Below are positions 1 to 10,329 of a stretch of DNA of 64,000 nt, in pieces. Every line of letters begins with the position of its first letter. Positions within the stretch are counted from its first letter, which is position 1. The stretch is from Onchidella celtica. Lineage: Eukaryota; Mollusca; Gastropoda; Systellommatophora; Onchidiidae. Where the stretch lies: contig OZ007582.1 in NCBI GenBank assembly GCA_963931925.1, positions 21,513,224 through 21,577,223 on the forward strand. The letters run 5' to 3'. The translations under genes and the position numbers were made by a program. The notes beneath the pieces were generated by a model. It was given only the letters and a program-made list of their open reading frames with translations. It was not told the DNA's origin and made no database searches.

Positions 1-150
1 AGATGGATGACTGAATGCATGGAAGGTCGGTTGCTTGGGTGGGTGGACGGATGAATGAATGGATGGATGGATGGAAGGTTGGTTGGTTGGATGGATGGAT
101 GGATGGATGGATGAATATATGGATGGATGGAAGGTTGGTTGGTTGGATGG
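1..150. repeat. ATGG tetranucleotide array (partial at window edge)
   Basis: Degenerate tandem ATGG/GGTT units. On the sense strand of the lectin gene this reads as CCAT repeats. Similar arrays at 10.3, 13.6 and 15.2 kb lie on the 3' splice-site side of exons of that gene, so this one may announce the next exon just beyond the left edge (inference). Confidence 0.9.
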
Positions 151-1394
151 ATGGATAATATTGTTTATAATTGTCATTTCTCTCTAACAAACATTAGACA
201 AAAGGCAATATAAAAATGCATAATTATTATTATTCTCATCATAACCAAAGGAAAAAACGGAATTCTTGAGATACTGAGAACAGGACGAGATTTAGGGAAA
301 AAACAGCAAACAAGAATGACAACCAGCAAAATGAAGTTTGCGATAGACGAATGTAATTCTCGACACTTAATATTTGTATTAATAGTATTATGCCGAGCGA
401 AGAAAATTTTCCAACTGTCTGAATTTCAACTGTAAGTTTTCCTGGCCGTATTTGATAATCTTACGGCATCTTCCCGGGAATTGCATTTTCAGGGCTTTTT
501 CTGCTCGTCTTTTTCACTCAGTGAACATGCACCTGTTTTCTAAAAATCTGTCCTTTTCTTTTTATTGTAGGTGTTCTTTCTTATGATCTTTGCCTAGAGG
601 GGTGAAGCCTGTCCATACAATCTTTGTTTGAACATAACAATTTTATCTGCGTATCTAATTAATTCATGCTGTACATTACTCTGTAACTCATTATCAAAAT
701 CAACTTTCTTTCCTGTATATTATATTTTTCTGTCAAGTATCATCATCATCAAGTGTCTTGTCTGGAGCAGGCATTGACGGTTATGGTTCTCCAACACACT
801 CTTTCAATCGAGGCCCTCGTGAATGAGTTGCAAGTGTATTTTTGATCTAATTATAATACTTTTTAAAGTGCGCTCCTCTGAAATATGCCCGGAAAAAGTG
901 AAAAACTGGCGAAAAGAAAATGTATGTAGCAAAGCCTCCCATAAGAAATAATATACGGACGATACAATGAAACGCCGAGAAAAGGGGGGAGACAAAAAAA
1001 TCTTAGTATATGGGTAATGTACTTTTGTCAAGGAGAAAAAACGAAATATAAAAAACGGGAAAACAACATGGAAAATTGAACCGATTAAACAATCAAAGAA
1101 CAACCACAACAAAAATGAAGAATTTGTAGTATATAGAATCTTGAATTAATACGGTTGAAAAATCACGCTTAATGGGAACAAGCTTCAACATTCATAGCTT
1201 TTCCTGGTCGTGATTTGGAAACAAAAACAGGATCGAAAGACTTATAAATACATAATCTTACCTCATCCTGCCACTACTGGAATATTATATTTCACACCAA
1301 GTTTCGTCGGCAGACACATTTTTGTATTTAGTATTATATAAAGCTTACTAAAAAAAAAATATTTAAAAAATTTACAATTGTGAACCATACATTA
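151..1394. other. Intronic sequence, no exon found
   Basis: AT-rich sequence downstream of the last visible exon (1707-1880) of the minus-strand lectin gene. I looked for the second half of the C-type lectin domain here and did not find it. Around 890-960 there is a degenerate stretch resembling the family D inverted-repeat element best seen at 20001-20327. Confidence 0.5.
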
Positions 1395-1610
1395 TTAACC
1401 CCTTCAGGGACAGCTCAGTCAAAATTAATGAGAGTACATTTCGTGTCCAGATGTCACTAAGAAGGATTTGCTTGGCGATTAATTTACATTACAAACATGA
1501 AGTATGTTTTCAATGAAAGGTTCCTGCACTTAACAGTGGCAGTTATGAGAGCTACACAGTGTCCAAAATTATTACAAAATCAGTTTTACAGCACAGCAGG
1601 AAGGGGTTAA
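1395..1610. mobile_element. TTAA-flanked MITE, about 216 bp
   Basis: TTAA at 1395-1398 is followed by CCCCTTC, and the mirror GAAGGGG precedes TTAA at 1607-1610. The subterminal bases also partly match as an inverted repeat. TTAA target duplication is the hallmark of piggyBac-type elements. There is no coding capacity, so it is a non-autonomous copy. Its tips (CCCCTTC) differ from those of the piggyBac element at 43131 (CCCATAT), so it probably belongs to another family. Confidence 0.65.
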
Positions 1611-1706
1611 CCGGCTTACTGCCCAGCTGTTAGTGCTATATATTTAATATTACACTTTTTCGCTGATACGGTCTTTCGTTAAAATGCCATGTATAGGCCT
1701 ACTCAC

Positions 1707-1880
1707 ATGTCATGGCCTTTGAGATAAATGCCCACTCATTTTCGTCTCCCACACTGACAGGCAAACTGTCGAGTGAGCGGCAGTAGGCAAACTGCTCATC
1801 CATTTTGTCCACCTTGCGCTGAAATCTGTAACAGCTTTTCTTGTAAGCAACCCAGTTCTTGTCGCAATTGGCGGAACCGT
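1707..1880 (-). CDS. Lectin gene exon 10: first half of C-type lectin domain
   Basis: Sense strand is minus. The exon is preceded by an AG acceptor after a pyrimidine-rich stretch and followed by a GTGAGT donor. It enters and leaves in phase 1 and fits exactly to exon 9. It encodes residues about 376-433. The pattern CxxxWxxYxxxCYxF, a later YCRSL cysteine and an acidic ENEWAFI stretch match the first half of a C-type lectin (CTLD) fold of the long form, with an extra N-terminal cysteine pair (residues 381 and 392). The sugar-binding half (WND-type and QPD/EPN-type motifs) would be in later exons outside the window, so carbohydrate specificity and calcium binding cannot be judged. Confidence 0.88.
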
Positions 1881-1970
1881 CTGGAATTTTCAGAAAGGAG
1901 AAAACACAAGTCCCTGTAAAACTGAGTGGCTTTACTAATCAACAAAACATTACGAATACTGAACGGTCTT

Positions 1971-2258
1971 AAGGCCTGTTTACACTGGTAGGTTTTAGGA
2001 ATAGAAAAAAAGGAATGGATGACTGTGTGGGAAGAACTCTCCTGGCTTTCCGTCTTTTGTTCCGATTGCCCCCTTCGAAATGCTGTTTGTTTACACTGGT
2101 CCGTTTTCTGAATGAGAAACGATGCGCATCGTTTGTTTTGGTCATGTTTCGAACGGGGCAATCGGAAAGCAACAGTCTGAAAACTAGGAGAGTTCTTCCC
2201 ACACAGACCCCTATTCCTTTTTTCTATTTCTAAAACCTGCCTGTGTAAACAGGCCTTT
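1971..2258. mobile_element. Palindromic MITE, about 290 bp
   Basis: Long terminal inverted repeats: AGGCCTGTTTACAC near 1971 and its complement GTGTAAACAGGCCT ending near 2256, each continuing inward for over 40 bp. The flanks TTA and TAG suggest a 3-bp target duplication as in PIF/Harbinger elements (inference). It sits in intron 9 of the lectin gene. Open frames on both strands are by-products of the palindrome. Confidence 0.7.
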
Positions 2259-2535
2259 AGCCAGATTGTGAAAATACAAAATGAACATAAAACGAGAAAA
2301 TAAGTCTTAAAATCTCAGTGCAATGATGATAACTGAAGAGAAACTTTTATCTGTCTCTCAACTGAAGTTTGCAATTTATCAATGCAAAAAAAAAATCAAC
2401 GTACTAAACATGGGACAACACACAGAAACACTTTTACAAAGCCACAGAAGTGGTAAGAAAATGTTCAGGTGGAGCGAGACAGATGACGATCTTCAGAGGA
2501 AGAATGTATATTGATGTTTCGGGCGTTAAAATTTC
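2259..2535. other. Unannotated intron 9 spacer
   Basis: About 280 bp between a palindromic MITE and the 35-bp minisatellite. Nothing recognisable. Confidence 0.5.
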
Positions 2536-4869
2536 CTGACATCTTCTAGAACCCCGGCCACACCGAGTTCATGACATCTTCTAGAACCCCGGCCACACCG
2601 AGTTCCTGACATCTTCTAGAACCCCGGCCACACCGAGTTCCTGACATCTTCTAGAACCCCGGCCACACCGAGTTCCTGACATCTTCTAGAACCCCGGCCA
2701 CACCGAGTTCATGACATCTTCTAGAACCCCCGCCACACCGAGTTCCTGACATCTTCTAGAACCCCGGCCACACCGAGTTCATGACATCTTCTAGAACCCC
2801 CGCCACACCGAGTTCCTGACATCTTCTAGAACCCCGGCCACACCGAGTTCCTGACATCTTCTAGAACCCCGGCCACACCGAGTTCATGACATCTTCTAGA
2901 ACCCCTGCCACACCGAGTTCCTGACATCTTCTAGAACCCCGGCCACACCGAGTTCATGACATCTTCTAGAACCCCGGCCACACCGAGTTCATGACATCTT
3001 CTAGAACCCCGGCCACACCGAGTTCATGACATCTTCTAGAACCCCCGCCACACCGAGTTCATGACATCTTCTAGAACCCCGGCCACACCGAGTTCCTGAC
3101 ATCTTCTAGAACCCCGGCCACACCGAGTTCCTGACATCTTCTAGAACCCCGGCCACACCGAGTTCCTGACATCTTCTAGAACCCCGGCCACACCGAGTTC
3201 ATGACATCTTCTAGAACCCCGGCCACACCGAGTTCCTGACATCTTCTAGAACCCCGGCCACACCGAGTTCATGACATCTTCTAGAACCCCGGCCACACCG
3301 AGTTCATGACATCTTCTAGAACCCCGGCCACACCGAGTTCATGACATCTTCTAGAACCCCCGGCCACACCGAGTTCCTGACATCTTCTAGAACCCCGGCC
3401 ACACCGAGTTCATGACATCTTCTAGAACCCCGGCCACACCGAGTTCATGACATCTTCTAGAACCCCGGCCACACCGAGTTCATGACATCTTCTAGAACCC
3501 CCGGCCACACCGAGTTCATGACATCTTCTAGAACCCCGGCCACACCGAGTTCATGACATCTTCTAGAACCCCGGCCACACCGAGTTCATGACATCTTCTA
3601 GAACCCCCGGCCACACCGAGTTCCTGACATCTTCTAGAACCCCGGCCACACCGAGTTCTTGACATCTTCTAGAACCCCGGCCACACCGAGTTCATGACAT
3701 CTTCTAGAACCCCGGCCACACCGAGTTCTTGACATCTTCTAGAACCCCCGGCCACACCGAGTTCATGACATCTTCTAGAACCCCGGCCACACCGAGTTCA
3801 TGACATCTTCTAGAACCCCGGCCACACCGAGTTCATGACATCTTCTAGAACCCCGGCCACACCGAGTTCCTGACATCTTCTAGAACCCCCGGCCACACCG
3901 AGTTCATGACATCTTCTAGAACCCCCGGCCACACCGAGTTCATGACATCTTCTAGAACCCCGGCCACACCGAGTTCCTGACATCTTCTAGAACCCCGGCC
4001 ACACCGAGTTCCTGACATCTTCTAGAACCCCGGCCACACCGAGTTCATGACATCTTCTAGAACCCCGGCCACACCGAGTTCATGACATCTTCTAGAACCC
4101 CGGCCACACCGAGTTCATGACATCTTCTAGAACCCCGGCCACACCGAGTTCATGACATCTTCTAGAACCCCGGCCACACCGAGTTCATGACATCTTCTAG
4201 AACCTCCGGTCACACCGAGTTCCTGACATCTTCTAGAACCCCGGCCACACCGAGTTCATGACATCTTCTAGAACCCCCGGCCACACCGAGTTCATGACAT
4301 CTTCTAGAACCCCCGGCCACACCGAGTTCCTGACATCTTCTAGAACCCCGGCCACACCGAGTTCTTGACATCTTCTAGAACCCCCGGCCACACCGAGTTC
4401 CTGACATCTTCTAGAACCCCCGCCACACCGAGTTCCTGACATCTTCTAGAACCCCGGCCACACCGAGTTCCTGACATCTTCTAGAACCCCGGCCACACCG
4501 AGTTCTTGACATCTTCTAGAACCCCCGGCCACACCGAGTTCCTGACATCTTCTAGAACCCCCGGCCACACCGAGTTCCTGACATCTTCTAGAACCCCCGG
4601 CCACACCGAGTTCTTGACATCTTCTAGAACCCCCGGCCACACCGAGTTCCTGACATCTTCTAGAACCCCCGGCCACACCGAGTTCTTGACATCTTCTAGA
4701 ACCCCCGGCCACACCGAGTTCCTGACATCTTCTAGAACCCCCGGCCACACCGAGTTCTTGACATCTTCTAGAACCCCCGGCCACACCGAGTTCTTGACAT
4801 CTTCTAGAACCCCCGGCCACACCGAGTTCTTGACATCTTCTAGAACCCCCGGCCACACCGAGTTCCTGA
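2536..4869. repeat. 35/36-bp minisatellite, about 66 copies
   Basis: Head-to-tail units beginning GACATCTTCTAGAACCCC and continuing GGCCACACCGAGTTC plus a variable base (C, A or T). Units are 35 bp with four C's or 36 bp with five C's. The left two thirds are mainly 35-mers; from about 4500 to 4860 nearly all are 36-mers, which opens 12-residue repeated frames on both strands. Every unit carries TCTAGA. It lies in intron 9 (between exons at 5697 and 1880). No reason to think it is translated. Confidence 0.97.
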
Positions 4870-5696
4870 CTCTCGGTGTTCGTCACCCATCTTTCTTTTT
4901 TTCTTCTGTCCCCAGGCTCTTCTTTGGGTTTGAACCAGTACAACTGGTTTCTACTGTAGGTGTCTTATTCATTTTGTCAGTACTGCCACTGGTTATGTCG
5001 TATAATTTTAGGCTGTTTGAATTTAGTGTTCATTTCTTTTACATCAAATCCAGCAGAAAGCATTTTCCGCCGTTTTTGCAATTTCCTTATGGGTGTTTCT
5101 GATTCACCTGCCACTTAGATCGAGTTTCTTCAGTAGAGAGTATATTGTTGAACCGACAAATCCCCTTGCTCCTACTCCCACCGCGAAATACACTTGACTT
5201 CATCTCGGCATTCCTTAGATTTCTTAGAAGAAAATTCTGGAAAACGATATTTACTTGATTCAAACATTAAAGCAAGCCTAATGGCCAGACAGCTGGCATG
5301 ACAAAGTCACCAACGAATGGCTGTGGGAACGGACAGAGTAAGAGCCAGTGGACATCCAAATACAAAGGAGAAAGTGTGTGTGTGGGGGGGGGGGGGGGCT
5401 TGGACATACACTCCGAAAACCCCAAACCAGCATCGTTCGCTTGGCCCTCAAATGGAACCCCAAGGCAAACGAAGGCGTCCCAAGACAACACGTCAAAGAT
5501 CAACTGCAAGCAAAACAAAAAATGCTGGAACTCTCGTGGGGCCAGACTGAGGCCGCAGCCCAGGACAGGGCAAGGTGAAGGACCTTGGTGGATGACCTAT
5601 GCCCCCTATGGGTTCAAGGGTTTAATCAAGTCAAGTCAATGGCCAGATTTTCCCTCTCACTTTTGGTCAAAGCCCATGCTATTTCTTTATACTCAC
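4870..5696. other. Intron 9, right part
   Basis: Mixed unique sequence with a G-run at 5386-5398. No exon found. The exon 9 donor is at the right boundary. Confidence 0.5.
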
Positions 5697-5807
5697 CCAG
5701 AAAATTACAGTAAATTTTGGAGCCGTTGGTTAGATAATAGTTCCCATGGTAGAAAACGCCTTCATCGAAGATATCCTCACAGCTGTATACGATAAAATTG
5801 GTATCGT
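5697..5807 (-). CDS. Lectin gene exon 9: two-cysteine motif preceding the CTLD
   Basis: Minus-strand exon of 111 bp, phase 1 in and 1 out, with acceptor TTTCCTACAG and donor GTGAGT. It encodes residues about 339-375. Two cysteines (348 and 372) bracket a segment with the pattern CEDIF...G..Y.L..GSKIYC. This 'C...G.Y.L...iYC' layout resembles the N-terminal strand pair of fibrinogen-like or GON-like modules, but it is too short to be either in full. I do not assign a named domain. Its position, fused in frame directly to the CTLD, suggests a linker module of the lectin head. Confidence 0.85.
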
Positions 5808-6614
5808 CTGTAGGAAAGAAAATATTAACATATATATGATTCTTGGAATTGTTTCACTCACATCACACAAAAACTGATATGCATTCACGGTCCGAAAGTG
5901 CACGGCGGCTGAGCATGCATAATGGCAAAGATTTGTTGGGTTGGTCAGGGTGTCTGAGAAAACACACTGGCAAAGAGTATTAAGTAGTGGCGTAGAGTGG
6001 GCAGTGCCACAGAGGTGGTTGTCTCGGACGCAAAATTTGAAAAGAAGAGAGATTGGTGAAAAAACGTTTTTAAAATAACCCCCCCCCCCCCTGCACACAC
6101 AGACAAACAACACTCAGGCCTACATGAGCAGAAAATCTCAGTGTTCGGACATTCTACACAGTTTTTCAGCATGTCTGGGTAAATAAAGGTTGCCACGTGG
6201 TGACGGTCAACGGATCAAGAGGCATAAAAACTTGCCTTTTGTCCCGGGTGCTGGCAACCCACGTTAGGCCACTGGCTGTTATACCCCCCCCCTCCCCCCC
6301 CCCCCCCAAACAAACAAAAAAATCAAACCTCGTTGGAGAACTAAATATGGATTTAGAACTTCCGACCAAAGACGAAGATAAAGACAAAAATTCTGCAGGA
6401 ACACAAGTTTTGAGCAAACCAATAAGGAGCAGTTTGGAAAAACTTTTTAGCCAGTCAGATTTCAAGCAATATTCTTACACTCTTAACTTAACATTTCTCT
6501 ACTGTTTCTAACGTTGATCTTTGCAGACAAACTTTTTTTTTTTCACTTTACCTTGTTTTAATGGAGCTAGATAAGTGTAAAATAAATAAATGTATCACAT
6601 TTAACACAACTTAC
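5808..6614. other. Intron 8
   Basis: About 807 bp containing C-runs at 6079-6090 and 6285-6306. No coding or named repeat recognised. Confidence 0.6.
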
Positions 6615-6705
6615 CAGTCGAGTAAATCTCACCAGTTGTCGTATTAACTGGGAATTCCTCCAGAACTGTGCAGCGTGTCGATGCTCGGGCTATAAACTCT
6701 GGGAT
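6615..6705 (-). CDS. Lectin gene exon 8: end of WSC-like module 2
   Basis: Minus-strand exon of 91 bp, phase 0 in and 1 out, with acceptor CTCTAG and donor GTAAGT. It encodes residues about 309-338. It has one cysteine (320), placed 15 residues after the CxC of exon 7; in WSC module 1 the corresponding spacing (220 to 235) is also 15. It ends with GEIYST, similar to the VYST end of module 1. The two last WSC cysteines are absent, so this module is degenerate or has a rearranged disulfide pattern. Confidence 0.82.
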
Positions 6706-7379
6706 CTAGAGTGAGAAACAATGAATAGTCGGGTGGATGGGCTCGCTAAGACACATGCCCAGCCAGCAACATCGAGGAATTCCGACACATAGAACCGACG
6801 TCATGTTTTCAATCTTTCATCGCTCCCACGTATAGATTCGCTGGTTACGACATATCGCCGACGTCGGCTTGATGTAGGGAACCCGCCCCTGTGATAATCC
6901 GACCAATCGGATGTAAATCTACGTCGGAATGACGTAGGGTTGCTGGCTGGGTGTTCGGTAATGGTTCTCGTGTTCTTATTGAATTTGTGAACTGTCCCAG
7001 TGCGAACCGTTGGTGAAAGGTTTTCACATCGTTGAACCCACCTGTCATGCGACCACCGAGAGAATCCCAGCAAAGGGGCCATCCATTCCATTAAATTAAT
7101 GTGAGCGCTCGGGTGGGTCAGAGAGAGTGACCCCAACATATAAACAGCGCACTTGGCGGCGGGGGGGGGGGGGAGGGGTGGGTGGGGGGGGGGGAGACTC
7201 TTTGGAGCGCACGTGATGAGGGCGATAATTAACCGATAATGTGGATAACAATGACGCAGGCGACGAAGATGCTGATGATAAGAGTGATGATGATGAGGAT
7301 GATGATGATGCTGAGGACGACGATGATGAGCTGGAGGATGGTGGTGGTGATGACGACGGCAATGAAGAAGAAAGGTAAT
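6706..7379. other. Intron 7 with G-runs and GAT-rich sequence
   Basis: G-homopolymer clusters at 7161-7195 and an imperfect GAT/GAC-rich stretch at 7245-7375 leading into the 51-bp minisatellite. No exon seen. Confidence 0.6.
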
Positions 7380-7870
7380 GATTTATGTATATAGACGATG
7401 ATGATGGCGGTTGTTGGTGGTGGTAGTAATGATTTATGTATATAGACGATGATGATGGCGGTTGTTGGTGGTGGTAGTAATGATTTATGTATAGACGATG
7501 ATGATGGCGGTTGTTGGTGGTGGTAGTAATGATTTATGTATATAGACGATGATGATGGCGGTTGTTGGTGGTGGTAGTAATGATTTATGTATATAGACGA
7601 TGATGATGGCGGTTGTTGGTGGTGGTAGTAATGATTTATGTATATAGACGATGATGATGGCGGTTGTTGGTGGTGGTAGTAATGATTTATGTATATAGAC
7701 GATGATGATGGCGGTTGTTGGTGGTGGTAGTAATGATTTATGTATATAGACGATGATGATGGCGGTTGTTGGTGGTGGTAGTAATGATGTATGTATATAG
7801 ACGATGATGATGGCGGTTGTTGGTGGTGGTAGTAATGATTTATGTATATAGACGATGATGATGATGATGA
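7380..7870. repeat. 51-bp minisatellite, about 9.5 copies
   Basis: Nearly identical units of 51 bp: GATTTATGTATATAGACGAT followed by GATGATGGCGGTTG and TTGGTGGTGGTAGTAAT. One copy lacks two bases (near 7482) and the last expands into (GAT)n. The array ends about 14 bp from the donor of exon 7 (7885), so it occupies the 5' part of intron 7. Confidence 0.97.
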
Positions 7871-7884
7871 TGATGGTTACATAC

Positions 7885-8030
7885 CGTAGCCATACAGTTG
7901 CACTTGAGCAGTCCAGCTCTATAGAAAGCTAGTTTTTGGTCATCTCCCCTACAGAACTGTATACAGATTGTCGCAGAATACATGATCAGCGCCTGGGTCT
8001 CATCAACGTCGGGCACATCTACACACGGAT
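7885..8030 (-). CDS. Lectin gene exon 7: WSC-like module 2, first part
   Basis: Minus-strand exon of 146 bp, phase 1 in and 0 out, with acceptor TCTCTATAG and donor GTATGT. The T carried over from exon 6 plus the first two bases makes a Tyr codon, so the frame is continuous. It encodes residues about 260-308 with cysteines at 262, 282, 286, 303 and 305. The pattern C-x19-C-x3-C-x16-C-x-C parallels module 1 (C-x24-C-x3-C-x14-C-x-C), so I read it as a second, divergent WSC module. WSC domains occur in secreted and cell-surface proteins and are thought to bind carbohydrate. Confidence 0.85.
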
Positions 8031-8110
8031 CTATAGAGACAGAAACATACTAAGTATCGGGAGACAGGCTTAACGTCGTTGCACAAAATCAGTTTCAAAT
8101 CGCGACCTTA

Positions 8111-8310
8111 TGCTGAGTTCTCATATGTACGGAAACCGAAACGGAAACGAAAACGGCAACGGAAACGTCAAGAACCCTTAAAGTAGTGAAATAGAAAGAA
8201 TGTAAGGAAACACCATTTCCAGACACATGGAAACACTATCTTTTCATCGCTTAACGGGTTTTTGACATACCCGTCTCAGTTTCCGTTTCCGTACACATGA
8301 GAGCCCAGCT
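8111..8310. mobile_element. Family B palindromic MITE
   Basis: Inverted ends GTTCTCATATGTACGGAAAC and the complementary GTTTCCGTACACATGAGAG. The same family is at 31619-31797 and twice at 53.9-54.26 kb. It is in intron 6 of the lectin gene, next to a family A element. Non-coding. Confidence 0.75.
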
Positions 8311-8858
8311 TTTGTTCTTATTTGTTCCAACTCCACCTTTTGCATAGCTGGGAAATTCAACGTTAAAGGTTTGAGGCTTTAGTATTATGATAAGGGGTTA
8401 GAGTAAATCGGAACTGTAAAACAGCTTTTCAACAAGTGTCAAGATGTGCTTTTGTTCTCGTGCCTGTTCGAGAGAGTATTGTATTTATAGAGAGATCTCA
8501 CTTCCGCCAAATCGCGAAACTAAGTCGCTGCGGTAAATAAGAAATGAAAGAGACTGCCTTCACCACAGATAGTGTGCATCTGTTTACTGTGGTTTGTTCA
8601 CATTTTTGGGCTGATTGAAACTATTTAGAACCGTTTGTAAGTCCTTGCGCCCCGTGGAAATGCACAAACGGATATTGTTTACCACAGCGACCTACTTCCC
8701 GCTCAATGCTAAAAACTGATCTCCCAGTGCAAATCGGCCAATAGTGAAATCTCTCGATACATTACATACTCTCTGCCTCTTTTACATACTAAAAGATGTC
8801 CAGTGTTTAAGAAAGTGAAGATAGAACAAGTCAGAACTAAATTCGCGCAATGTTGGTC
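8311..8858. mobile_element. Family A inverted-repeat element, interrupted by family C
   Basis: The left end GTTCTTATTTGTTCCAACTC and the right end near 8830-8858 (AGATAGAACAAGTCAGAACT) are inverted copies of each other. Internal sequence matches the copies at 31501-31916 and 21059-26540. A separate element sits at 8469-8773 with its own inverted ends. Confidence 0.7.
8469..8773. mobile_element. Family C MITE nested in family A
   Basis: Inverted ends GAGAGAGTATTGTATTTATA and the complement-like CATTACATACTCTC. The flanks TGCCTGTT (8461-8468) and TGCCTCTT (8774-8781) match at 7 of 8 bases. An 8-bp duplication fits the hAT superfamily (inference). A second copy is at 19510-19831. Non-coding. 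Confidence 0.65.
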
Positions 8859-8897
8859 CTAATTACTCCTAACAACAAATCGCAACATTAGTTCCTG

Positions 8898-9055
8898 TTT
8901 GTTCCATCTCCATTTTTTGAATAGCTGGAGATCGTATAGTATGTAGAAGAGATTATTATAGCAAATGCACACTTTGATATATTAACGATTGTGTGTCGTG
9001 GCACTTATCAAGCTGTTTTACAGTTCCGATCAGTTCCAACTCCTTATCATGACAA
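8898..9055. mobile_element. Family A fragment, opposite orientation
   Basis: Starts CATTAGTTCCTGTTTGTTCC and continues with the family A right-end sequence in reverse (the GTATGTAGAAGA block, then CAAGCTGTTTTACAGTTCC). Truncated. With the copy at 8311-8858 it forms an inverted pair. Confidence 0.6.
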
Positions 9056-10189
9056 CTAAAATCGCAAACGGTTACGTCCAAAGAGGTTATAATATATAGC
9101 TAAAGGTCAGACTAGCGCTACGCAAGTCTCCGCGTGGCGTCGTCGGTAGGTGAAGTAAAGATGGCGGCCAACTTACGGCAAGCCTGCCTCGATCTTGACA
9201 CTACGGCTAAAGTAAACAAATCTTAGCCTAAAATAATACGGTCTTTCGGATTGTTTAAACGGGGATTACAGTAGTAACGAGCAGACTTAATTTATGGACT
9301 GGGTGAACCACGAAAATGTAAAAAATGTAATCCCACCAAAAGAAAAAAAACAAACATTATGAATTATGACAAAATACAAAATGTACGGATGAATTTGAAC
9401 CTCCATCTCTAAATAGGAATGAACAAGAATAAAATACTGAGGCCTTCCGACAAAAACTACTTTCGTTAGATAGCACTGGCCTTGACACAGTATTTGCAAT
9501 CGCTTGCCGTAAGAAAAGATGGCTGCCGGGCTTTCTATTTGCGGACATGTGACGTGACCGAGTTTTACCTCTAGGTTTATTATAAACTCTTTGGTTACGT
9601 CGAATTTCTCAGTTGTGCAAAAAGTGGACTCGAAACGAACAAGAACTGAGGTGGCCAAATCCTGCTTCAAAATTAAAAAAATTTTGGCCAGAGTTTTATT
9701 TTTACTGTGGCGCAAATTTGGCTTTTTATTTGTTTTGTTTTGCTCAGCGCTACAGCTTAAATGTCTATTTCAAAAGTTATCTAAAAAAAATTCTAAAGTG
9801 TCAACTAATCTAATATAATCGCATTTGTTTAAAAATACAGTGATCTTTCTTTGTGGCCCCTTTGCTGATAAGCCTGACATACAACATGCTATGTTCGGCG
9901 TGCGTTCAATTTGGTGGTCAAGGCCTTACCCCGCATGAGCTGTTTGGAAAAATTATGGGAACAAGTTAAGATTTTAATATCATCGAGTTAGACCCTTCTT
10001 ATGTGTTTAGCGAAAATTCTTCGAAACTACCCATCGAAAAAATACGAAGTTAAGTAAAAATAGTCGTAAGTTAGCCTGCCAGTTTGCGTGTGCATATTTG
10101 TATGAGAATACATAGAACCGTTACATTTTGATACTTTTATAGTTTCGCTAGTTTGAATCAGTCACAGATGGTCAGTTGTGAAGACTTAC
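9056..10189. other. Intron 6, left of exon 6
   Basis: AT-rich sequence with no exon whose splice phases would join exons 6 and 7; those two exons already join in frame without an insert. A 142-codon open frame (9287-9715, minus) has no recognisable domain and is probably chance. Confidence 0.45.
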
Positions 10190-10325
10190 ACAGTGTTGAA
10201 TACACGGAGTATACTGTGGCATTTCCTCCACAGAAAGAAAGGCCATCGTGACAACGTGTGTTACAGTCATCGTTCGTCAGCTGCTGGGAGGGCTGGTGGT
10301 CGTCAAGGCAATAACACTCGTCTCC
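10190..10325 (-). CDS. Lectin gene exon 6: second half of WSC domain 1
   Basis: Minus-strand exon of 136 bp, phase 0 in and 1 out, with acceptor CCACCCAG (supplied by the neighbouring CCAT array) and donor GTAAGT. It encodes residues about 215-259. Cysteines at 218, 220, 235, 239 and 246 sit in the motifs GDECYC, DDCNTRC and FCGG, ending in VYSVYST. This is the classical C-terminal half of a WSC domain (CxC, C-x3-C, CGG, then VY). Together with exon 5 it gives the full eight-cysteine set. Confidence 0.9.
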
Positions 10326-10329
10326 CTGG

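Noticed and set aside
1281-1320. Possible micro-exon before a GTAAGA donor in the search for the rest of the CTLD
   Set aside because: Frame carried over from exon 10 meets stops, and no CTLD motif is present.
2536-4869. CRISPR-like array of regular 35-bp repeats
   Set aside because: Units are contiguous without unique spacers and the surroundings are eukaryotic; it is a minisatellite.
4506-5102. 198-codon plus-strand frame with repeated RTPGHTEFLTSS units
   Set aside because: By-product of 36-bp repeat units; frame is lost in the 35-bp part and no signal supports translation.
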